From: Bordetella pseudohinzii
GTDB taxonomy: Bacteria > Pseudomonadota > Gammaproteobacteria > Burkholderiales > Burkholderiaceae_B
NCBI RefSeq assembly: GCF_000657795.2
Contig: NZ_JHEP02000004.1
Coordinates: 62,001 to 126,000 of the forward strand
Length of the DNA: 64,000 bases
Direction: 5' to 3'
Shown one piece after another: positions 19,230 through 29,846 of this stretch. The notes beneath the pieces are model-generated. The model worked only from the letters and a program-made list of their open reading frames with translations, was not told where the DNA came from and ran no database searches. Numbering within the stretch: the first letter of the stretch is position 1; each line of letters begins with the position of its first letter. The translations under genes were made by a program, and so were the position numbers.

Positions 19230-20357
19230 ATGAGTGAATTGGCTTCTTACGCATCCGACCCGGCCCTGACGCGCGGCAGGCAATACGCAGAGCCGGCCGC
19301 GCAAAACCGCAGCGAATTCCAGCGCGACCGCGACCGCATCATCCACTGCAATGCCTTCCGGCGCCTGGAGTACAAGACCCAGGTCTTCGTCAATCACGAA
19401 GGCGATCTGTTCCGCACGCGGCTCACGCACAGCCTGGAGGTGGCCCAGATCGCCCGCACGCTGGCGCGCAGCCTGAGGCTGTCCGAGGATCTCACCGAAG
19501 CCATTTCCCTGGCCCATGATCTGGGGCACACGCCTTTCGGCCATGCCGGCCAGGACGAACTCAATGCCTGCATGCGCGAGCTCGCGCCTTTGGCCGGCGG
19601 CTTCGAACACAACTTGCAGAGCCTGCGCGTGGTCGATGAGCTCGAAGAGCGCTATGCCGAATTCAACGGGCTGAACCTGTGCTTCGAGACCCGCGAAGGC
19701 ATCCTGAAGCATTGCTCGGTGGCGCATGCGCGCCAGCTGGGCGAGGTGGGCGAGCGCTTTCTGTCCCGCACCCAGCCCTCGCTGGAAGCGCAGCTGGCCA
19801 ACCTGGCCGACGAAATCGCCTACAACAACCACGATATCGATGATGGCCTGCGTTCCGGCCTGCTGACGCTGGAGCAGATGGGCGAGGTGGATTTCTTCGC
19901 CCGGCATTATGCCGAGGTGCGCGCCAGCTATCCGGACCTGGCGCCGCGCCGCGCCACGGCCGAGACGGTGCGGCGCATGATCAACACCCTCATCATGGAC
20001 CTGACGGCCAACACCCTGGCCCGCATCCGCGACGCCGCGCCGGCCAGCGCCGATGACGTGCGCCGTGCCCCGCCCTTGGCCGGATTCTCGGAGCCGTTGC
20101 GCCGCGAGGCCGACGCCCTGAAGAAATTCCTGTTCGACAACCTGTACCGCCACTACAAGGTAGTGCGCATGACCGGCAAGGCCAGGCGCATCGTGCGCGA
20201 GCTTTTCGAGGCCTTTCTTGGCGATCCCCGCTTGTTGCCGCCGGACTATCGCCGCGAGGACGAGCGCGGCCAGGCGCGCGCCATCGCCGACTATATCGCC
20301 GGCATGACGGACCGCTACGCCATTGGCGAACACCGGCGGCTTTTCGAGATGGGCTGA
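19230..20357 (+). CDS. dgt: Deoxyguanosinetriphosphate triphosphohydrolase-like protein
   Basis: This HD-domain enzyme family hydrolyses dNTPs to deoxynucleosides and triphosphate, limiting nucleotide pools. The 375-residue product has the early [13 protein letters not shown] segment, the metal-binding histidines in [19 protein letters not shown], the HD pair in [15 protein letters not shown], and [17 protein letters not shown] chose the ATG at 19230; a GTG two codons earlier is also possible. It lies 26 bases after aroB, and a strong terminator begins 78 bases past its stop. Preference among dNTPs cannot be told from sequence. Confidence 0.92.
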   Translation: MSELASYASDPALTRGRQYAEPAAQNRSEFQRDRDRIIHCNAFRRLEYKTQVFVNHEGDLFRTRLTHSLEVAQIARTLARSLRLSEDLTEAISLAHDLGHTPFGHAGQDELNACMRELAPLAGGFEHNLQSLRVVDELEERYAEFNGLNLCFETREGILKHCSVAHARQLGEVGERFLSRTQPSLEAQLANLADEIAYNNHDIDDGLRSGLLTLEQMGEVDFFARHYAEVRASYPDLAPRRATAETVRRMINTLIMDLTANTLARIRDAAPASADDVRRAPPLAGFSEPLRREADALKKFLFDNLYRHYKVVRMTGKARRIVRELFEAFLGDPRLLPPDYRREDERGQARAIADYIAGMTDRYAIGEHRRLFEMG

Positions 20358-20367
20358 TGGGGTTTCT

Positions 20368-20381
20368 CCCCCAATTGGGGG
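20368..20381. promoter_or_regulatory. Perfect 14-base palindrome, possible operator
   Basis: CCCCCAATTGGGGG is a perfect palindrome 11 bases after the dgt stop. A TAGTAT -10-like hexamer lies 23 bases further on (20405-20410). It resembles a dimeric regulator site in the dgt-luxR convergent gap. What binds it is unknown. Confidence 0.35.
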
Positions 20382-20434
20382 ATGCGCCCGGCGCGCGTCC
20401 TCTCTAGTATGGCGAAGCACATTCGCCGTGCTTT

Positions 20435-20491
20435 CCCGCCCACTGCGATGCGATCCGGGGCAACCATCGCATCAGAGTGGGCGGGTTTTTT
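20435..20491 (+). terminator. Strong intrinsic terminator after dgt
   Basis: A 10-base outer stem (20435-20444 with 20476-20485) and a 6-base inner stem (20445-20450 with 20465-20470) are followed by TTTTTT. The poly-T orientation shows it acts on plus-strand transcription. A small upstream hairpin (20411-20416 with 20422-20427) lies between it and the palindrome. Confidence 0.85.
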
Positions 20492-20509
20492 CTTGCCGGC
20501 GACGGCGTT

Positions 20510-21583
20510 TCAGTTGGCCGGCATGGGGCTTTGCAGGGCGCTGACAAGACGCATCAGTCCCGACTGGCGCTGAGCGCCGGTCTTTTGCAGCACCGCCTTG
20601 CTCTGCGTGCGCACGGTTTCGACGGAGATGCCCAATTGCCGGGCGGCCTGGGGCAGGGTCGCCCCGGACATGAGGACTTCAAGCAGCCGGTACTCCGCCG
20701 CGCTCAGGCCGAACAGCGACTTCAGCATGCCGCGGGCCGGAGGCGCGGGATTCAGATGGGTATGGATCAGCACCAGGGCCAGACCCTGGCCTTCGCGGCC
20801 GCGGTAGGCCGGCGGGGCGGGCAGGGCCACGACATGGCTGCCATCGGGCAGGCGCAGGCCCTCGGCCACGGCCGGGCCCATGCTGCCGGTGGCCGAACCC
20901 AGCACGCCCGGCCATTGCGCGCTGCGCTCCAGTTGCTTGCCGTGGCGTGAGTACCAGGATTCGCCAGCCAGGTTGGCCATCAGCAGGCGGCCCGACGACG
21001 CGACGCAGAGCAAGGGCGTGCCGAAGGTGTCCAGCGCGGCTTCGCCCAGGCTGGCGCGGCGCTCCAGTTCGCGCAGCCGCAGGCGCAGCTGCAGGGCTTT
21101 CTGCAGATGCGGCACCAGCCGGCCCAGCGCGCGCTCATGCGCATCTTCGAAATGGCCCCGGCCAGGGCTGCGCTGGAAGGCGACGGTCCATTCGATCTCG
21201 GGCTCGCGCAGGGCCTGGGTCAGCATGAGCGAACCGATGTCATGCCGATACAGGAAGTCGTTGTAGAAGGGCGAGCGGCGGATGCCATCGGCGCCGAAGG
21301 CCGGATAGTCGCGCAGGCAGCCGCCTGTGGGCACGGCGCGGGCCGCGCGCATGAAGTCGTCAATGCTGTGGTAATGGCCTTCGTATTCGTCCAGGGTGAC
21401 GGTGGCCAGCCCGGCATTGTCGATCACCAGGATGGCGTCGCTGGCGACATTGCGCGCCAGCACGGCGCAGCGATCCGTATCCACGGCTTGCGCCGCCAGG
21501 GTCAGGGCCTGGCGCCATTGTTCCGTATCGGCAACGCCAGCGTATAAGGCGCTGGCGATGCGTAATTCGTGGTCGGCGTCCAT
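20510..21583 (-). CDS. LuxR-family transcriptional regulator
   Basis: This protein ends in a LuxR/GerE helix-turn-helix: LSAAEYRLLEVLMSGATLPQ, then QLGISVETVRTQ, within the last 65 of 357 residues. The N-terminal 290 residues resemble no domain I can name with confidence; similar proteins often carry a degenerate PAS-like sensor here. No autoinducer-binding domain is apparent. I chose the ATG at 21583 because recognisable regulator sequence begins there; an ATG at 21640 would add 19 residues. No clear Shine-Dalgarno is seen for either. Its target is unknown; the palindrome just downstream of its 3' end is a conceivable site. Confidence 0.8.
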   Translation of the reverse strand: MDADHELRIASALYAGVADTEQWRQALTLAAQAVDTDRCAVLARNVASDAILVIDNAGLATVTLDEYEGHYHSIDDFMRAARAVPTGGCLRDYPAFGADGIRRSPFYNDFLYRHDIGSLMLTQALREPEIEWTVAFQRSPGRGHFEDAHERALGRLVPHLQKALQLRLRLRELERRASLGEAALDTFGTPLLCVASSGRLLMANLAGESWYSRHGKQLERSAQWPGVLGSATGSMGPAVAEGLRLPDGSHVVALPAPPAYRGREGQGLALVLIHTHLNPAPPARGMLKSLFGLSAAEYRLLEVLMSGATLPQAARQLGISVETVRTQSKAVLQKTGAQRQSGLMRLVSALQSPMPAN

Positions 21584-21690
21584 GGTGCAGCATGTGTTTG
21601 AGCGTCGAGGCCGCCAGGCGGCCTCGTCCGCGTCAAACATACCCGATTTCTATTGCAGATGTAACCGGGTTTGTGCCTAGAACGCGCGCG

Positions 21691-22344
21691 TCAGCGATGG
21701 CTGCGATAAGGCTCGTCTTCAGGCACGAAGGTGGCCTCGGCCAGCGCATCGCGCGTCCATTCGCGCATGGCGGGCAGGGCCTGCACCGCGTCCATATAGT
21801 CGCGCACCGGGCCGGAGGCGGCCACGCCATACGTTGTGAAGCGCGAGACCACCGGCGCGTAAAAAGCGTCGGCGATGCTGAAGCGGCCGAACAGGAAAGG
21901 ACCGCCGTGGCCGAACTCGGCCAGCGTGTCCTGCCAGATGGCCTGCACGCGGGAGATATCCTGCTGGGCCGGGCCGATATCGATGCCGGGCAGGCTGGCT
22001 TCGATATTCATGGGCAGCAGCCGGCGCAGATCGCCAAAGCCGCTGTGCATCTGGGCCGCCAGGGAGCGCGCCCTGGCGCGTGCGCGGGCCTGGGCCGGCC
22101 ACATCTCGGGATGGCGTTCGGCGGCGTACTCGCAGATGGCCAGGGAGTCCCAGACGGCGAACTCGCCGTCGAGCAGCACGGGCACCAGGCCGGCCGGCGT
22201 CACGCCGCCCAGCCGTTGGCCGAAGGCTTCGGTGAACAGCCCCAGCTTCTGTTCGCGGAAAGGCACGCCAGCCGCGCGCAGGGCCAGCCAGGCGCGCAAG
22301 GACCAGGAAGAGTAGTTCTTATTGCCTATCAGCAGGGTGTACAT
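21691..22344 (-). CDS. Glutathione S-transferase family protein
   Basis: This is a cytosolic GST-fold protein, probably conjugating glutathione to small electrophiles or acting in stress response. The 217-residue product starts MYTLLIGNKNYSSWSLRAWL, the typical N-terminal thioredoxin-like domain with a serine at the catalytic position (NYSSWS), followed by VPVLLDGEFAVWDSLAICEY, where the cis-Pro and the glutathione-binding D-S occur. A helical C-terminal domain follows. The ATG at 22344 fits the family better than the ATG 7 codons upstream. Confidence 0.85.
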   Translation of the reverse strand: MYTLLIGNKNYSSWSLRAWLALRAAGVPFREQKLGLFTEAFGQRLGGVTPAGLVPVLLDGEFAVWDSLAICEYAAERHPEMWPAQARARARARSLAAQMHSGFGDLRRLLPMNIEASLPGIDIGPAQQDISRVQAIWQDTLAEFGHGGPFLFGRFSIADAFYAPVVSRFTTYGVAASGPVRDYMDAVQALPAMREWTRDALAEATFVPEDEPYRSHR

Positions 22345-22384
22345 GGTATGGATCTCGGCAGCCATCAGGACGCGGGGACCCAGT

Positions 22385-25243
<2,859 letters not shown>

Positions 25244-25392
25244 TCCGCGTCCTTCTTTGCCCGCCTGCGGCAAGCGGGCTGGGTTTAAGCAGTTTCAAAG
25301 GCCAACTTGGTACTATAGCGCGCCGAGCCGTCCAGAGTGATGGCGCCCCTGCGCGCCGCCCGGCGGCCGGCGCATACCTAGACAAGAGATAC

Positions 25393-26577
25393 ATGGCGGA
25401 ACACCCGAAGCTGAAACTGACCTCGTCCGAGCGCCGCGCCAGCGTAGCCCTGGCCGGGCTGTTCGCCTGCCGCATGCTGGGCCTGTTCCTGCTCTTGCCC
25501 GTTTTCGCCGTCGCGGCCCGCGGACTGCCCGGCGGCGATGATCCTGCCCGCGTCGGCCTGGCCCTGGGCATGTACGGCCTGACCCAGGCCATCATGCAGA
25601 TCCCCTTCGGCCTGGCTTCGGACCGCTGGGGGCGCCGTCCCGTGGTGGTCGCCGGCCTGCTTCTCTTTATTGCCGGCAGCGTGGTCTGCGCCCGCGCCGA
25701 CGACGTGTTCTGGATCACCATGGGCCGCGCCATCCAGGGCGCCGGGGCCATTTCCGCCGCCGTGACGGCCTGGCTGGCCGACGCCACGCGCGACGAAGTC
25801 CGCACCCGGGCCATGGCCATGGTCGGCGCCTCCATCGGCCTGTCCTTCGCGCTGTCCCTGGTGCTGGCGCCCGTGCTGGTGGGGTGGTGGGGCCTGCATG
25901 GCCTGTTCTGGACCATCGCCTGCCTGGGCCTGGCCAGCCTGGCCGTGGCCCGCTGGGTGGTGCCCGTGGTGCCGATGACCCAGGCGCGCAGCATGCAGCA
26001 GGCCCGCGCCAGCGAAGTCTTGCGGCATGGCGAACTGCTGCGCCTGAACTTCGGCGTCTTCGTCCTGCACCTGATCCAGGTGGCGCTCTTCGTGGTCGTG
26101 CCCTCGCTGCTGGCCCGCACCGGCGGCCTGGACCTGGGCGCGCTATGGCATGTCTACCTGCCGGTCATCCTGTTGTCCTTCGTCTGCATGGTGCCCGTCA
26201 TCTTCGTGGCCGAAAAACACCGCGCGCACCGCGCGGCCCTGCGCGCCGCCGTGGCCGGGCTGGCCCTGGTCTGCGCCCTGCTGCCCCTGGCCGCCCAGTC
26301 CTTCCTGCCGCTGACCCTTGCCCTGACGGGCTTTTTCGTCGCCTTCAATATTCTGGAGGCCCTGCAGCCCTCGCTGGTCTCGCGCGTGGCGCCGCAGCAA
26401 TACAAAGGCCTGGCCCTGGGTTTCTACAATACGGCCCAGGCCGCGGGCCTGTTTACCGGCGGCGCCCTGGGCGGCTGGCTGGCCGCGCGGACCGGTCCCG
26501 ATGGCGTTTTCCTGGCCGCCGCTGTTTTGTCTCTCTTTTGGCTGGCGGCCGCCTGGGCCATGAAGCCCCTGCGCTGA
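25393..26577 (+). CDS. MFS transporter (12-TM, multidrug/sugar efflux-like)
   Basis: This is a 394-residue major facilitator superfamily permease of the inner membrane with about twelve helices. The loop motif GLASDRWGRRPVVVAG (motif A, at about residues 75-90) and GRAIQGAGAISAAVTAWLAD in helix 4 are clear. The family resembles drug-efflux or arabinose-exporter-like MFS proteins; the substrate cannot be told. It lies between uvrA and ssb, where Bordetella and relatives often carry such a gene. Confidence 0.85.
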   Translation: MAEHPKLKLTSSERRASVALAGLFACRMLGLFLLLPVFAVAARGLPGGDDPARVGLALGMYGLTQAIMQIPFGLASDRWGRRPVVVAGLLLFIAGSVVCARADDVFWITMGRAIQGAGAISAAVTAWLADATRDEVRTRAMAMVGASIGLSFALSLVLAPVLVGWWGLHGLFWTIACLGLASLAVARWVVPVVPMTQARSMQQARASEVLRHGELLRLNFGVFVLHLIQVALFVVVPSLLARTGGLDLGALWHVYLPVILLSFVCMVPVIFVAEKHRAHRAALRAAVAGLALVCALLPLAAQSFLPLTLALTGFFVAFNILEALQPSLVSRVAPQQYKGLALGFYNTAQAAGLFTGGALGGWLAARTGPDGVFLAAAVLSLFWLAAAWAMKPLR

Positions 26578-26683
26578 GGGCGTCTCGGCCGGGCCGCCGG
26601 CCGGCCCCGGCAGGCGCATCATCGTTTGGTCACAGTCCGGCGTAGCGCGGGTTGCCGATATCGTCGATAATGGCGCTTACTTC

Positions 26684-26758
26684 AGGCCTTAAACCGGACT
26701 TTCGGGTCCGTCACCGACGCCGGTCTTCTGCATGAGACCGGCGTGTTTGTTAAGGCCT
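26684..26758 (+). other. Branched inverted-repeat structure upstream of ssb
   Basis: An outer perfect 9-base repeat (26684-26692 with 26750-26758) encloses two hairpins: a small one (26695-26699 with 26706-26710) and a strong 10-base one (26717-26726 with 26735-26744, loop TCTGCATG). Together they can fold as a three-way junction. The inner stem is followed by GTTTGTTAA, a poor terminator tail. It lies 81 bases before the ssb ATG and 106 after the MFS stop. It could be a structured leader, an RNA element or a terminator of the MFS gene. Confidence 0.5.
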
Positions 26759-26839
26759 TCGTCTTGAACAGGTTTTATGTTGGGCGCTGGCGCCGCCGTC
26801 CATAGAGGCGGCGGGCAGATCACAACAGAGGGGCATCGC

Positions 26840-27346
26840 ATGGCATCCGTCAACAAAGTCATTCTCGTCGGCAACCTGGGGCGCGACCCCGAGGTCCGCT
26901 ATAGCCCGGACGGCGCGGCAATCTGCAATCTTTCGCTGGCCACCACCTCCCAATGGAAGGACAAGGCCTCCGGCGAGCGCCGCGAAGAAACCGAATGGCA
27001 TCGCGTCGTCATGTACAACCGCCTGGCCGAAATCGCTGGCGAATACCTCAAGAAAGGCCGCTCGGTCTACATCGAGGGCCGCCTGAAGACCCGCAAGTGG
27101 CAGGACAAGGAAACCGGCGCGGACCGCTACAGCACCGAAATCGTCGCCGACCAGATGCAGATGCTGGGCGGGCGCGATGGCGGCGACGGCGGCAACTACG
27201 GCGGTGGTGGCGGCTATGACGAGGCCCCGCGCCAGCAGCGCGCGCCCGCGCAGCGCCCGGCCCCGGCCCAGCGGCCGGCGCCGGCGGCCCCCGTGGGCGG
27301 CGGCGCGGCCAATCTGGCGGACATGGACGACGATATTCCGTTCTGA
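26840..27346 (+). CDS. ssb: Single-stranded DNA-binding protein
   Basis: SSB coats single-stranded DNA in replication, repair and recombination and recruits partners by its C-terminal tip. The 168-residue protein has an OB fold beginning [20 protein letters not shown], then [20 protein letters not shown] and [21 protein letters not shown] glycine- and proline-rich linker with [12 protein letters not shown] repeats follows, ending in the interaction tip MDDDIPF. The ATG at 26840 is preceded by AGAGGGG and matches the family start; an upstream in-frame ATG at 26777 is unlikely. Confidence 0.97.
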   Translation: MASVNKVILVGNLGRDPEVRYSPDGAAICNLSLATTSQWKDKASGERREETEWHRVVMYNRLAEIAGEYLKKGRSVYIEGRLKTRKWQDKETGADRYSTEIVADQMQMLGGRDGGDGGNYGGGGGYDEAPRQQRAPAQRPAPAQRPAPAAPVGGGAANLADMDDDIPF

Positions 27347-27370
27347 TTCTGTTTGTTTTCGATATTCAAG

Positions 27371-27407
27371 GCCCCATGTCGGTTTGCTGGCAAGGGGCTT
27401 TCTATTT
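27371..27407 (+). terminator. Probable intrinsic terminator after ssb
   Basis: GCCCC (27371-27375) pairs with GGGGC (27394-27398), with an 18-base loop that may itself fold, followed by TTTCTATTT. The stem is short, so the call is moderate. It separates ssb from the O-antigen locus. Confidence 0.5.
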
Positions 27408-27427
27408 ATCGAGTAACGCATTTATTT

Positions 27428-27571
27428 TTGACATGGAAACGTCAATCATTTCCATTGAATAGTAAACATATGAAATCGGCGGGTACGAGTTTCGACTGGC
27501 TGTAAATATGCATTTGCGGGCTGGGCGTGAGCGGGGCCTGCCAGCGGACGATGCACGGTTCCGGATAAAAT
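27428..27571 (+). promoter_or_regulatory. AT-rich promoter region of the O-antigen locus
   Basis: The 260 bases before the first O-antigen gene are noticeably more AT-rich than the surroundings. A perfect TTGACA (27428-27433) stands in it, but the hexamer 17 bases on is a poor TCCATT. A second -10-like TAAAAT lies at 27566-27571, 36 bases before the ATG, without a good -35. No JUMPstart/ops element is visible. The main promoter of the locus should be here, but its exact position is not settled. Confidence 0.35.
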
Positions 27572-27607
27572 GGACTGTTTGCTCGTCGCAATTAAGGGTA
27601 TATCTCC

Positions 27608-28585
27608 ATGAAGCTAGACGGTTCAAGAATTCTGGTTATCGGCGGTGCAGGGTTTATCGGCAGTTTCGTTGTCGCGGAGCTTTTGAAGCATCCGGTGGCC
27701 GAGGTTGTCATTTATGACAACTTTGCCCGCGGCAAGCACGGCAACATTGCCGAATACCTCAAGGACCCGCGTTGCCGGCTGTACCCGAATGGCGGAGATA
27801 TCCGTGATATCGACCTGTTGAACGACGCGATGCGTGGCATGGACGGCGTGGTGCACCTGGCGGCGATGTGGCTTCTGCATTGCAAGGATTTTCCGCGCAC
27901 GGCCTTCCACGTCAATATCGAAGGCACGTTCAACGTGCTGGAGGCCTGTGTCAAGAACGACATCAAGCGCCTGGTGTATTCGTCGTCGGCATCGGTCTAT
28001 GGCGATGCGCTCGAAGTGCCCATGACCGAAGAGCATCCCTTCAACAATCGCAATTTCTATGGCGCCAGCAAGATCGCCGGCGAGGCGATGTGCCATGCTT
28101 TCCATGATCGCTATGGCTTGAGTTACGTCGGCTTGCGCTACATGAACGTCTATGGTCCGCACCAGGACCAGACCGCAGCCTATACGGGCGTCATTCCCAT
28201 CATGTTGAACAAGATCGATGCCAACGAGGCGCCGATCATCAACGGCGATGGTACCCAGGCCTACGATTTCATTTATGTCGAGGACGTTGCGCGCTGCAAT
28301 GTACAGGCCCTGGTGTCCGACGCCACGGATCAGTTCTACAACGTGGGCACAGGTGTGCAAACCAGTATCAAGCAGCTGTGCGACACCATTCTCGACCTGA
28401 AGAAGTCGGATCTCAAGGTCGAGTACCGTCCTTATAGTGCCGATGATGCGCGGCGTCTGGTGCAGAACCGTATCGGCTGCCCCAAGAAGGCGACGCGCGA
28501 CCTGGATTTCGTCTACAAGTACGAATTGACCGAAGGGCTGCAGAAGTTGATCGACTGGCGCGTGGCCCATGGAGACGAGGCGTGA
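27608..28585 (+). CDS. NAD-dependent nucleotide-sugar epimerase/dehydratase (extended SDR)
   Basis: This 325-residue protein is an extended short-chain dehydrogenase/reductase of the UDP-glucose 4-epimerase type, acting on a nucleotide sugar in the cytosol. It has the NAD motif GGAGFIGSFVV near residue 12, the active-site serine region YSSSASVYGDALEVP, the catalytic YGASKIAGE (YxxxK) and RYMNVYGPHQDQ. It opens the O-antigen locus and overlaps the following aminotransferase by 4 bases. The pairing suggests it produces or epimerises a keto-sugar that the aminotransferase then aminates. The exact substrate is inferred only. Confidence 0.85.
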   Translation: MKLDGSRILVIGGAGFIGSFVVAELLKHPVAEVVIYDNFARGKHGNIAEYLKDPRCRLYPNGGDIRDIDLLNDAMRGMDGVVHLAAMWLLHCKDFPRTAFHVNIEGTFNVLEACVKNDIKRLVYSSSASVYGDALEVPMTEEHPFNNRNFYGASKIAGEAMCHAFHDRYGLSYVGLRYMNVYGPHQDQTAAYTGVIPIMLNKIDANEAPIINGDGTQAYDFIYVEDVARCNVQALVSDATDQFYNVGTGVQTSIKQLCDTILDLKKSDLKVEYRPYSADDARRLVQNRIGCPKKATRDLDFVYKYELTEGLQKLIDWRVAHGDEA

Positions 28586-29742
28586 GCATCCCATCCGAGA
28601 AGCGGAACATCGCCATTTCCCTGCCGATGACCGGCGAAGAGGAATGGCAGGCGGTTCGCGAGCCCTTGATGAGCGGTTGGCTGACGCAAGGCCCCAAGGT
28701 GGCGGCTTTTGAGAAAGCGTTCGCTCAGCGGCACCAGGTCGATCATGCGCTGGCGGTGACATCTTGCACTACGGGGTTGCACCTGGCGCTGGCAGGCCTG
28801 GGTATCGGGCCGGGAGATGAGGTCATCGTGCCGGCCTTCACCTGGGTGGCGACGGCCAATGCCGTGCTGTACTGCGGCGGTACGCCGGTCTTCGTCGATG
28901 TCAGCCCCGAGACCTTTAATATCGATATTTCGCAGGTGGCGGCCAAGGTGACCGCGCGAACACGCGCGGTCATTGCCGTTCACTTGTTCGGCCTGTGCGC
29001 CGATACCGATGCCCTGCGCGCGGTGCTTCCAGCGTCGGTGACCATCGTCGAGGATGCGGCCTGCGCGGCCGGCGCGGGATTGCGCGGCCGACCGGCCGGC
29101 AGCTTGGGCGATGTCGGCGTGTTCTCTTTCCACCCGCGCAAATCCGTGACGACGGGCGAGGGCGGCATGGTGACCACCAATAATGCCGAGTTGGCCGAAC
29201 GCATGAACCAGATGCGCAACCATGGCGCCAGTATTTCGGAAGAGCAGCGCCACCATGGTCCGCGGCCCTGGATCCTGGCTGACTTCGATTTGATGGGCTT
29301 CAACTACCGCATGACGGACCTGCAGGGCGCCGTCGGTGTGGTGCAGCTCGCCAAGCTGGACACCTTTATCGACGAACGGGCAAATTGGGCGGCTTTCTAC
29401 CGCGAGCAGCTCGCCGACATTGCCTGGCTGCGCCTGCCGCAGGAACCGCAAGACGCGCGCCACGGCTGGCAATCCTTTGTCACCTGGGTGGACCCAGTCA
29501 CCGCGCCCATGCCGCGCAACGATTTGATGCAGCGCTTGCAGGAGCGAGGTATCGCCACGCGTCCCGGCACCCATGCCGTGCACATGCTTGGGTTCTATCG
29601 CGAACGATTCGGCTGCAAGCCCGAGGACTTTCCGGGTGCGCGCGACTGCAATGACTATTCGATGGCCATACCGCTGCACAACCGCATGTCGGAGGAAGAC
29701 TACCGGTATGTGGTGCGTGAACTGCGCGCACTGGCTGCCTAG
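28582..29742 (+). CDS. DegT/DnrJ/EryC1 family sugar aminotransferase
   Basis: This 386-residue PLP enzyme transfers an amino group to a nucleotide keto-sugar. The PLP lysine is in FSFHPRKSVTTGEGGMV, preceded by IVEDAACAAGAGLRG; FTWVATANAVLYCGGTPVFVD is also typical. The GTG start at 28582 overlaps the upstream SDR stop (GTGA), so the two are coupled. In known Bordetella O-antigens the chain end carries 2,3,4-triamino-2,3,4-trideoxy-galacturonamide; a 4-amino step by this pair would fit, but that is inference. A strong terminator-like hairpin begins 32 bases after the stop. Confidence 0.88.
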   Translation: MSIPSEKRNIAISLPMTGEEEWQAVREPLMSGWLTQGPKVAAFEKAFAQRHQVDHALAVTSCTTGLHLALAGLGIGPGDEVIVPAFTWVATANAVLYCGGTPVFVDVSPETFNIDISQVAAKVTARTRAVIAVHLFGLCADTDALRAVLPASVTIVEDAACAAGAGLRGRPAGSLGDVGVFSFHPRKSVTTGEGGMVTTNNAELAERMNQMRNHGASISEEQRHHGPRPWILADFDLMGFNYRMTDLQGAVGVVQLAKLDTFIDERANWAAFYREQLADIAWLRLPQEPQDARHGWQSFVTWVDPVTAPMPRNDLMQRLQERGIATRPGTHAVHMLGFYRERFGCKPEDFPGARDCNDYSMAIPLHNRMSEEDYRYVVRELRALAA

Positions 29743-29774
29743 ATCCGCATTCGCAGCAAAGGCTCGTGCGCGAC

Positions 29775-29818
29775 GGACGCGCCGTTCCACATGGAACGGC
29801 GCCGTCCATTTTCTTTCC
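29775..29818 (+). terminator. Strong intrinsic terminator or attenuator inside the O-antigen locus
   Basis: A perfect 10-base stem (29779-29788 with 29793-29802, loop ACAT) is extended by GGAC/GTCC (29775-29778 with 29804-29807) across one bulged base, then ATTTTCTTT. It starts 32 bases after the aminotransferase stop and ends 28 bases before the next ATG. With no room for a promoter downstream, it may attenuate rather than end transcription. Confidence 0.75.
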
Positions 29819-29846
29819 TGAATGCGCGAACGCGCTGAAAACGACT

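Noticed and set aside
25244-25392. An SOS (LexA) box between uvrA and the MFS gene, or upstream of ssb
   Set aside because: I looked for CTGT-N8-ACAG-like sites in both gaps and found no good match, so I report no LexA control.
27347-27607. A JUMPstart/ops element before the O-antigen locus
   Set aside because: No GGCGGTAG-like core or the surrounding JUMPstart consensus is present in the leader.
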